NCBI GenBank assembly: GCA_009928745.1
Contig: SACC01000094.1
Location: forward strand, 1 to 5,824
Origin: Clostridia bacterium
Lineage (GTDB): Bacteria > Bacillota > Clostridia > Christensenellales > CAG-1252
Direction: 5' to 3'
Length of the DNA: 5,824 nt
This document shows positions 1 through 5,824 of this stretch, in pieces. Within the stretch, counting starts at the first letter, position 1. Each line of letters begins with the position of its first letter. Under the pieces are notes generated by a model. The model was not told the origin of the DNA and did no database searches. It saw nothing but the letters and a program-made list of their open reading frames with translations. Made by a program: the position numbers and the translations under genes.

Positions 1-2328
1 TTGCTTAACCGCGCGCCTACCCTTCACAGATTGGGCATTCAGGCTTTTGAGCCGGTGCTTGTTGAAGGTCGCGCTCTCAAAATCCATCCGCTGGTTTGCG
101 GCGCGTTTAACGCAGACTTTGACGGCGATCAGATGGCAGTACACGTACCGTTGTCGATTGAGGCTCAGACTGAGGCGCGTTTCTTGATGCTTAGCACAAA
201 TAACATACTTAAATTGTCAGACGGCAAGCCTATCGTATCCCCTACACAGGATATGGTTCTTGGCAGCTATTACCTCACTATTGATAAAGATGGCGGTCAA
301 GGCGAAAATAAATGCTTTAAATCTATTGATGAAGCGAAGATGGCTTATTTTGTTAAGGAAATCGGGCTGCAATCCAAAATATTTGTCAGAGTCAGTAAAG
401 AAATCAACGGCAAAGTATATACAAAGAGACTCAACACGACAGTGGGCAGATTGATTTTTAACGAAGCGATACCTCAGGATTTACATTTTACACCTAGAGA
501 AACTCCCGACCAGATGCTTGACCTTGAAATTGATTATCTAGTAGGCAAAAAGCAATTGCAGAAAATAGTTGAAAACTGTTTTAAGTATAAAGGTTCGACA
601 GAGACTGCTGCGGTACTAGACAAAATTAAGTCGCTGGGCTTTAAGTATTCCACTATCGGCGCAATCACAACGAGCGTTTTCGATATGCACATACCTAAGG
701 AAAAGGCGGGAATACTAGCCGCTGCAGATATTGAAGTTGAGAAAATTCAACGCCGCTTTGAAAGAGGTATTATTACCAATCAAGAGCGTGAAAGAAACGT
801 TATTAAAGTATGGAATAATGCAACTGACGACATAGAAAAAGCTTTGAGAACAACGCTTGACAAGTTCAATCCTATCAAAATGATGGAAAGTTCGGGTTCA
901 AGAGGTAATATGAGCCAAATCAGACAGCTTGCAGGTATGCGTGGTCTAATGAAAGATCCTACAGGTAAGACGATAGAGCTACCGGTAAAGTCCAACTTCC
1001 GCGAGGGCTTGAGCGCATTGGAATACTTTATATCTTCACACGGCGGACGAAAAGGTCTTGCGGATACTGCGTTAAAAACAGCAGAATCAGGTTATTTGAC
1101 ACGTCGTCTTGTTGATATTGCGCAGCCTATCATTATCCGCGAAATGGATTGCGGAGACACCAAGGGAATAATGGTTAAAGCGATTTATGGCTTGAGAGGA
1201 GACTTGATTGAAAAATTGAAAGACAGACTCATCGGCAGATTCACCATTGATGCGGTAATTAACCCCAAGACAAAGGAAATAATAGTGCCAGCAGATTCTA
1301 TGATAACCGAAGATCAGGCTGATATTATCGAAGCAATAGGCATTGACTCGGTAAAAATCAGAAGCGTATTCACTTGCAAGAGAGCGGCAGGTATTTGTTC
1401 TAAATGTTACGGCAAGAATATGGCAAGCGGCAATACTGTAAAAATCGGCGAAGCCGTCGGTACAATTGCAGCTCAGTCAATCGGAGAGCCGGGCACGCAG
1501 CTCACTATGAGAACCTTCCACACAGGCGGTGTTGCGTCAAGTGAAGATATCACTCAAGGTTTGCCGAGAGTTGAAGAATTATTTGAATGCCGTACGCCCA
1601 AGGCGCAGGCAGTAATCTCAGATATATCGGGTACTGTCAGCCTTTCTGAAAAAGATAGAAAGGTCACAATCAGCGTTGATCCGGGTAACAATGGCGAAGT
1701 TAAGGCTTATACTCCTTCCTTTAACGCTAAAGTGCTTGTCGCTGAAGGCGCAAGCGTAGAGCCGGGCACTCCGCTGACACAGGGCGCAATCAATCTGCAA
1801 GATTTGTTGCGTACACGTGGAGTTAAGGGCGTACAGGACTATTTGATACGCGAAGTAAAAGACGCGTACAGATTATCGGGCGTTGAGATTAACGATAAGC
1901 ACATTGAGATTATTATCAGACAAATGCTGCGCAAAGTAAGAATAGAAAAGCAAGGCGATTCTGACTATTTGCCGGGCGAACTTGTGGACATTTCCCGTTA
2001 TGAGCAAATTAATCAGCAACTGGTTGAGAAAGGCGGAGTACCTGCAACTGCCAAGAGAACACTGCTTGGTATCACTAAGGCATCACTTGCATCAGAGTCA
2101 TTCCTTGCGGCAGCTTCCTTCCAGGAGACAACAAGAGTATTGACAGACGCCGCCATCAAAGGCAAGTGCGATCCGTTGCTCGGCTTGAAAGAAAATGTTA
2201 TTCTAGGAAAACTCATACCCGCAGGCACAGGCTTGAAAATGTACAACAATGTTAATGTTCATCCGATAGGAAAAGTGCAGGAACAACCAATATCAATACC
2301 TGACTTGGACGATTACGATAGGATATAA
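1..2328 (+). CDS. rpoC: DNA-directed RNA polymerase subunit beta' (3' part, N-terminus cut by window edge)
   Basis: This is the catalytic beta' subunit of RNA polymerase. The reading frame is open from base 1, and the first TTG is an internal Leu codon, not a start. Aligned to the E. coli protein from memory, about 420 N-terminal residues are missing (clamp, first zinc site, lid, rudder). Numbering residues from the window start, the visible parts are: the active-site loop NADFDGDQM with Mg-binding Asp39, Asp41 and Asp43; secondary-channel rim helices near 241-280; the F-loop near 298-317; the bridge helix near 345-377; the second zinc site Cys384, Cys459, Cys466 and Cys469; and the trigger loop near 483-510 with Met503, Arg504 and His507. 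The protein continues straight into the C-terminal domain without the large insertion seen in E. coli. An estimated full length near 1195 residues fits Firmicutes-type beta'. It ends in an acidic tail with TAA, 10 bases before metK. Bridge-helix residue 349 is Gly where Ala is usual. Identification is certain. Confidence 0.99.
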   Translation: MLNRAPTLHRLGIQAFEPVLVEGRALKIHPLVCGAFNADFDGDQMAVHVPLSIEAQTEARFLMLSTNNILKLSDGKPIVSPTQDMVLGSYYLTIDKDGGQGENKCFKSIDEAKMAYFVKEIGLQSKIFVRVSKEINGKVYTKRLNTTVGRLIFNEAIPQDLHFTPRETPDQMLDLEIDYLVGKKQLQKIVENCFKYKGSTETAAVLDKIKSLGFKYSTIGAITTSVFDMHIPKEKAGILAAADIEVEKIQRRFERGIITNQERERNVIKVWNNATDDIEKALRTTLDKFNPIKMMESSGSRGNMSQIRQLAGMRGLMKDPTGKTIELPVKSNFREGLSALEYFISSHGGRKGLADTALKTAESGYLTRRLVDIAQPIIIREMDCGDTKGIMVKAIYGLRGDLIEKLKDRLIGRFTIDAVINPKTKEIIVPADSMITEDQADIIEAIGIDSVKIRSVFTCKRAAGICSKCYGKNMASGNTVKIGEAVGTIAAQSIGEPGTQLTMRTFHTGGVASSEDITQGLPRVEELFECRTPKAQAVISDISGTVSLSEKDRKVTISVDPGNNGEVKAYTPSFNAKVLVAEGASVEPGTPLTQGAINLQDLLRTRGVKGVQDYLIREVKDAYRLSGVEINDKHIEIIIRQMLRKVRIEKQGDSDYLPGELVDISRYEQINQQLVEKGGVPATAKRTLLGITKASLASESFLAAASFQETTRVLTDAAIKGKCDPLLGLKENVILGKLIPAGTGLKMYNNVNVHPIGKVQEQPISIPDLDDYDRI

Positions 2329-2333
2329 AAGGA
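2328..2333 (+). promoter_or_regulatory. Ribosome binding site of metK
   Basis: AAAGGA lies 5 bases before the metK ATG and begins on the last base of the rpoC stop codon. It supports the ATG at 2339 as the start. Its position means ribosomes ending rpoC sit directly over the metK initiation region, so translational coupling is plausible. This is read from the sequence only. Confidence 0.75.
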
Positions 2334-2338
2334 TTACC

Positions 2339-3520
2339 ATGAACAAAAGACTTTTTACCAGCGAAAGCATAACAGAAGGTCATCCCGACAAGGTATGTGA
2401 CAGCATTGCGGACGCAATACTTGACGAAGTGCTAAGGCGTGACAAGAATGCCCGTTCAGCCTGCGAAGTATGCGCTACCACCAATCTGGTACTAATCATG
2501 GGAGAGATTACCGTCTCATCTAAGATTGACCTTGACAGTATTGCCAGAGCAAAAATTAAAGAAATAGGCTATACTCATGAAGACATTGGATTCGATTACA
2601 AAAACTGTGAGATAATGCAAAGAATTAACCGTCAATCCCCCGATATCGCAATGGGTGTCAATAATTCGGCAGAGCATAAGCTGGGCGGACGCGATTACGA
2701 TCTAATAGGCGCGGGAGATCAGGGAATGATGTACGGATACGCATGCGACGAGACTGAACAACTTATGCCAATGCCTGTGACGCTAGCGCACGCGCTGACA
2801 AGAACCCTGACTGAAGCCAGGAAGAGCGGCGAGATTGATTATCTCCGCCCAGACGGAAAGGCGCAGGTAACGGTAGAATATGAGAACTGTATACCAAAGC
2901 GAGTACATACCGTCGTATTATCTTCGCAACACGCGGAGAATGTCAGTCAGGAAACAATAAGAGCCGACATATTCGAAAAAGTTATAAAAAAAGCAATCCC
3001 TGAAGCTATGCTTGATAAGGATACGCTGATATACATTAATCCGACCGGAAGATTCGTAGTAGGTGGACCTAACGGCGACAGCGGATTGACCGGAAGGAAA
3101 ATAATAGCTGATACTTATGGCGGATATTGCCCGCACGGCGGCGGAGCCTTCTCGGGTAAGGACCCCACAAAGGTTGATAGGAGCGCGGCATATTACGCAA
3201 GATATGTATGTAAAAACATAGTTGCGGCTAAACTTGCAAAGCATTGTCAGCTTGAAGTGTCCTACGCAATAGGCAGATCGCATCCTATATCTTTAAGGGT
3301 TAACACTTTTAATACAAGTACTGTTGACGAGGAGATTATTGAGGGAGCGGTAAAAAAAGTTTTTGACTTTAGACCTGCTGCGATTATCGACAATCTGGAT
3401 TTGCTTAATCCGATATATTCAGCATCAACTAATTACGGTCACTTCGGCAAGAAAGAGTTGCCTTGGGAACAGTGCGACAAAGTTGAAGCAATAAGAAAGG
3501 CGGTTGAAGAGTGGAGTTAA
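2339..3520 (+). CDS. metK: S-adenosylmethionine synthetase (methionine adenosyltransferase)
   Basis: This cytosolic enzyme makes S-adenosylmethionine from ATP and methionine and releases phosphate and pyrophosphate. It supplies methyl groups for DNA, RNA and protein methylation and feeds polyamine and cofactor synthesis. At 393 residues it matches the family (about 384-400). The three-domain fold is supported by signature motifs in order: the N-terminal SESITEGHPDK with His15, Asp17 and Lys18; GEIT near 55-60; QSPDIAMGV at 99-107, followed by a flexible-loop stretch of Firmicutes-like length; GAGDQG at 124-129 with Asp127; GGPNGDSGLTGRK at 242-254 with Asp247, Arg253 and Lys254; and GGGAFSGKDPTKVDR at 267-281 with Lys274, Lys278 and Asp280. 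All catalytic and metal-binding residues I can place are present. The ATG has a good ribosome binding site. The gene sits 10 bases after rpoC, so it has no leader of its own; in many Firmicutes metK follows an S-box riboswitch. Its 3' end overlaps recD2 by 10 bases. Confidence 0.98.
   Translation: MNKRLFTSESITEGHPDKVCDSIADAILDEVLRRDKNARSACEVCATTNLVLIMGEITVSSKIDLDSIARAKIKEIGYTHEDIGFDYKNCEIMQRINRQSPDIAMGVNNSAEHKLGGRDYDLIGAGDQGMMYGYACDETEQLMPMPVTLAHALTRTLTEARKSGEIDYLRPDGKAQVTVEYENCIPKRVHTVVLSSQHAENVSQETIRADIFEKVIKKAIPEAMLDKDTLIYINPTGRFVVGGPNGDSGLTGRKIIADTYGGYCPHGGGAFSGKDPTKVDRSAAYYARYVCKNIVAAKLAKHCQLEVSYAIGRSHPISLRVNTFNTSTVDEEIIEGAVKKVFDFRPAAIIDNLDLLNPIYSASTNYGHFGKKELPWEQCDKVEAIRKAVEEWS
3496..3503 (+). 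promoter_or_regulatory. Ribosome binding site that fixes the GTG start of recD2
   Basis: AAAGGCGG, one mismatch from AAAGGAGG, lies 7 bases before the GTG at 3511 and inside the metK coding sequence. It decides the recD2 start, since no ATG occurs in that frame until codon 53, which would remove most of the conserved N-terminal region. Confidence 0.7.
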
Positions 3521-5733
3521 AAGGCACTATCGAGAACTTAATTTTTCGTAACGCTGAAAACGGCTACACTGTAGCGGTAATAGATGCCCATAGCCTGAAA
3601 GTAACGGCTGTGGGCATTTTTCCACCTGTAAAGGAAGGGGAAACGGTCAATTTGAAGGGCGATTATAAGATGAATCCGCGTTACGGAGAGCAGTTCGAGG
3701 TAAGTGAAGTCATCGTTACGCCGCCTTCCACTGACGAGGGAATGAAGACATATCTTGCTAGTGGTCTTTTCAAGGGAATAGGTGAAAAAACTGCGGAAAG
3801 TATTGTGAATCTTTTTGGCAAATACACCTTTGAAGTCATCGAATTCGCGCCGTCAAGGCTTGCCGAGGTAAGAGGCGTAAGCCGCGCGAAAGCGCTTGAA
3901 ATCGGAGACAATTTTAATAATCTCCGCCGTATGCAAAATGCTATAATGTATCTTTCGGGATATGGTATCACGCTAGGATTAGCTATCAAAATTTTTAAGA
4001 AATACGATGTGATGACTGAAAGTGTATTGCAGACGAATCCCTATAAATTAGTTGAGGACATCGACGGTATAGGCTTTGCCAAAGCGGACGAAATCGCCCG
4101 TAAAATGGGTATGGAAAGCGATCACCCTCACCGTATTAAAGCGGTAGTCAGATATTGTCTTGAAGAAAATGCGGCGCGAGAGGGCAATACTTTTGTGCCT
4201 TACAACACCTTGATGAGAGAGATTGTGGAAAAGCTTAATCCGGAAGAGGACAAATCAGAGCTGATTAACAATATAGTGGAAGAAATGGAAATGCTGTGCG
4301 AGGTAGTTAGGCTTAATCTTAAAGGCACGACCGGCTTAATGCTTGATACCCACTATAAGCGCGAAAGAGGCATTGCAAAAAGGCTTGTTCAGCTTATGAA
4401 AGAAAATCGACCTGTTGAGCTTAATCTATTAAAAGAGATTGAATATTTTGAAAAAACCAATAATATTATCCTGCATAATACACAAAAAACTGCAATAATT
4501 ACCGCAATTAATTCGGGCGGAGTGGTAATTACCGGCGGACCGGGCACAGGTAAAACCACAATCATTAAATGTATTATAGATATACTGACCCGTATGGGAA
4601 TAACCTATGTGCTGACTGCGCCGACTGGACGAGCGGCAAAAAGAATGAGCGAGGCAACCGGCGCGACTGCAAAAACTATACATCGCCTGCTTGACTTGGA
4701 TTTTAAGAACGGAAAAGGCTTTTTTACTTATAATGAGGACACAAGATTGCCGGCAGATGTAATAATCGTAGACGAAATCAGTATGGCTGACGAGTATGTT
4801 TTTCATGCGTTAGTAAGAGCAATTGAACAGGGCGGCAGATTGATTATTGTAGGTGACAAAGATCAGCTCCCCTCGGTAGGCGCGGGCAATATTCTTTCGG
4901 ACATAATTGACAGCGGTATTATGCCCGTTATCAGTCTTACGCACATATACAGACAGGCGGAGAACAGCTATATAGTTGTCAACGCGCATCTTATCAACAA
5001 GGGTATTTTGCCCGAGCCGAATAAAGATTCAACAGATTTTTTCTTTGATTTTCAAGACAATCCCGAGGTCATTTTGGAGCGCACAAAGCAATTTTGCACA
5101 ACGAGAATAGCCACATATCTTGATGTGACGTCCGACGATATACAAGTTTTAGCGCCTCTTAAAAAAGGAATAACGGGAGTTAATAATATCAATTTGGAGC
5201 TGCAAAAAGCGCTTAATCCTCCTTCAGCGCAAAAAAAAGAACTGCTTTTTGTGGGCGGAATATTGCGCGAGGGCGATAGGGTAATACAGCTTGTCAATAA
5301 TTATCAGATGACTTGGACAAAGCAACTCAATCAAGGAGTTATGCAGGCAGGAGAAGGAGTTTTTAACGGTGACGTTGGCAAGATAGTCGAAATTGACAGA
5401 GGGGAAATGACGGTTACTGTAAAATTCGAGGACGACAGGGTATCGGTGTATACCGCCGATCAGCTTGACCAGTTGTCATTAGCATACGCTATAAGCGTAC
5501 ACAAGGCGCAAGGCTCCGAATTCCGCGTGGCAGTGCTGGTTATCAGCCAAAATAACGCTATGGTGCAGACGCGCAATCTGTTATACACTGCAGTTACCCG
5601 AGCAAAAGAGATGGTTGTCATTGTTGGCAATAGAGAGCATCTCAAATCAATGGTCAGGAATAACCGCACCGAAAAGCGCTATACGGCGCTGTTAGAATTT
5701 ATCTGCGAGGAGATGAAAGGCAATGAATATTAA
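3511..5733 (+). CDS. recD2: RecD2-type ATP-dependent 5'-3' DNA helicase (SF1B, RecD/TraA family, YrrC-like)
   Basis: This is a stand-alone RecD-like helicase. Studied homologues in Deinococcus and Bacillus unwind DNA 5' to 3' and act in replication-fork and repair processes without RecBC. The 740-residue length fits the family (roughly 715-800). An OB-like N-terminal domain spans about 1-70, beginning with the family-typical ELKGTIENLIFRNAENGYTV. Helix-hairpin-helix motifs follow near 85-103 (GIG at 89-91), 117-128 and 180-198 (GIG at 186-188). The helicase core shows Gln325 (Q motif), Walker A GGPGTGKTT with Lys348, motif Ia TAPTGRAAKR at 369-378, Walker B VDE with Asp421 and Glu422, motif III GDKDQLPSVGAGN at 448-460, motif IV with Tyr480-Arg481-Gln482, an SH3-like segment near 617-650, SVHKAQGSEF at 662-671, and motif VI YTAVTRAK at 692-699 with Arg697. 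The core looks intact and active. The start is GTG within the end of metK, suggesting coupled translation. The 3' end overlaps comF by 11 bases. Confidence 0.96.
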   Translation: MELKGTIENLIFRNAENGYTVAVIDAHSLKVTAVGIFPPVKEGETVNLKGDYKMNPRYGEQFEVSEVIVTPPSTDEGMKTYLASGLFKGIGEKTAESIVNLFGKYTFEVIEFAPSRLAEVRGVSRAKALEIGDNFNNLRRMQNAIMYLSGYGITLGLAIKIFKKYDVMTESVLQTNPYKLVEDIDGIGFAKADEIARKMGMESDHPHRIKAVVRYCLEENAAREGNTFVPYNTLMREIVEKLNPEEDKSELINNIVEEMEMLCEVVRLNLKGTTGLMLDTHYKRERGIAKRLVQLMKENRPVELNLLKEIEYFEKTNNIILHNTQKTAIITAINSGGVVITGGPGTGKTTIIKCIIDILTRMGITYVLTAPTGRAAKRMSEATGATAKTIHRLLDLDFKNGKGFFTYNEDTRLPADVIIVDEISMADEYVFHALVRAIEQGGRLIIVGDKDQLPSVGAGNILSDIIDSGIMPVISLTHIYRQAENSYIVVNAHLINKGILPEPNKDSTDFFFDFQDNPEVILERTKQFCTTRIATYLDVTSDDIQVLAPLKKGITGVNNINLELQKALNPPSAQKKELLFVGGILREGDRVIQLVNNYQMTWTKQLNQGVMQAGEGVFNGDVGKIVEIDRGEMTVTVKFEDDRVSVYTADQLDQLSLAYAISVHKAQGSEFRVAVLVISQNNAMVQTRNLLYTAVTRAKEMVVIVGNREHLKSMVRNNRTEKRYTALLEFICEEMKGNEY
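5707..5712 (+). promoter_or_regulatory. Probable ribosome binding site of the comF-like gene
   Basis: GAGGAG lies 10 bases before the ATG at 5723, inside the recD2 coding sequence. A second purine run, AAAGG at 5716-5720, is only 2 bases from the ATG and is probably too close to serve. The spacing is at the long end of the usual range but supports this start over the in-frame ATG at 5753, which has no good site before it. Confidence 0.5.
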
Positions 5734-5824
5734 AGCTTTTTTTAAAAAGCTTATGGATACGATATTTGTCGATAAATATAACTGCATTATATGCAACAGA
5801 GAGCTGTCCCTCTTTTGGATCTTT
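5723..5824 (+). CDS. comF: Probable ComF family protein (5' part only, cut by window edge)
   Basis: The frame opens at an ATG that overlaps the last 11 bases of recD2 and stays open for 34 codons to the end of the window. The visible protein is short: a Lys/Phe-rich N-terminus, then KYNCIICNREL with Cys21 and Cys24. A Cys-X2-Cys pair about 20 residues from the start, followed by a small hydrophobic segment, resembles the N-terminal zinc ribbon of ComF-type proteins. In full-length members that ribbon precedes a phosphoribosyltransferase-like domain linked to DNA uptake in competent bacteria. The position after metK and a RecD2 helicase supports this, because from memory comF follows recD2 in clostridial genomes. 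The phosphoribosyltransferase domain lies outside the window, so the name rests on one motif and gene order. Another small zinc-ribbon protein remains possible. A T7A5 inverted repeat lies in codons 4-10. Confidence 0.68.
   Translation, partial: MNIKAFFKKLMDTIFVDKYNCIICNRELSLFWIF
5733..5752 (+). repeat. Short AT-rich inverted repeat at the recD2/comF junction
   Basis: Two perfect 9-base arms, AAGCTTTTT (5733-5741) and AAAAAGCTT (5744-5752), flank a 2-base TT spacer. The repeat begins on the last base of the recD2 stop codon and lies inside comF codons 4-10. It has only two G/C pairs and no T-run after the second arm, so it does not look like an intrinsic terminator. The coding sequence reading through it also argues against one. 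Confidence 0.5.

Noticed and set aside
1..3. TTG at base 1 as the start of a gene
   Set aside because: The first residues, LNRAPTLHRLGIQAFEP, are an internal conserved segment of beta'. The gene clearly begins upstream of the window.
1641..1663. Possible hairpin CCTTTCT / AGAAAGG with a 9-base loop in rpoC
   Set aside because: It is a 7-base stem in the middle of well-conserved coding sequence with no T-run after it, so neither a terminator nor a regulatory role is supported. Chance is likely.
2233..2262. TTGAAA near the end of rpoC as the -35 of a private metK promoter
   Set aside because: No -10-like hexamer occurs at 16-18 bases spacing; the 17-base position reads TGTTCA.
2918..3283. Open frame of 121 codons on the minus strand within metK
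   Set aside because: It lies wholly within metK, whose own frame carries all family motifs. The minus-strand product has no recognisable domain and a Cys/Tyr/Arg-rich composition typical of antisense shadows.
4429..4806. Open frame of 125 codons on the minus strand within recD2
   Set aside because: It is opposite the Walker A to Walker B region of the helicase, is rich in Cys, Ser and Tyr, and has no recognisable motif or supporting context. It is best explained as a shadow of recD2.
5753..5755. Alternative ATG start for the comF-like gene
   Set aside because: It has no convincing Shine-Dalgarno before it, whereas the ATG at 5723 has GAGGAG 10 bases upstream and fits the overlapping-gene pattern at the preceding junction.

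Overview
The window is a compact stretch of core bacterial chromosome, with every gene on the + strand and almost no intergenic DNA. In order it holds the 3' two-thirds of rpoC (RNA polymerase beta' subunit, cut by the left edge), a complete metK (S-adenosylmethionine synthetase), a complete recD2-type helicase gene (RecD/TraA family, as in Bacillus YrrC), and the first 34 codons of a gene that looks like comF (cut by the right edge). I see no mobile element, CRISPR array, tRNA or rRNA, and no gene-free stretch longer than 10 bases.

The likely host is a Firmicutes (Bacillota) bacterium, most probably in the Clostridia. The beta' subunit has no large insertion after the trigger loop, unlike proteobacterial enzymes. 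The helicase is the stand-alone RecD2 type with an N-terminal OB/helix-hairpin-helix region. From memory, a metK-recD2-comF order occurs in clostridial genomes. Base composition is moderate (by eye, mid-40s % GC), AGA arginine codons are frequent, all three visible stops are TAA, and the ribosome binding sites are purine-rich. Species or genus cannot be given.

The four genes look like one transcription unit. The rpoC stop and the metK start are 10 bases apart, with the metK Shine-Dalgarno touching the rpoC stop. recD2 begins with GTG inside the last codons of metK (10-base overlap). comF begins inside the last codons of recD2 (11-base overlap). There is no terminator at any junction and no room for a leader riboswitch before metK. 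The simplest reading is that metK, recD2 and comF are read through from the upstream rpoB/rpoC promoter. This ties SAM synthesis, DNA repair and possibly a competence-type gene to RNA polymerase expression.

I found no clear new biological system. The points most worth a second look are the rpoC-metK junction without an S-box or other leader, the chain of overlapping genes, and two substitutions in or beside the usually near-invariant beta' bridge helix. Minor points are a T7A5 inverted repeat at the start of comF and an extended -10-like sequence inside recD2.
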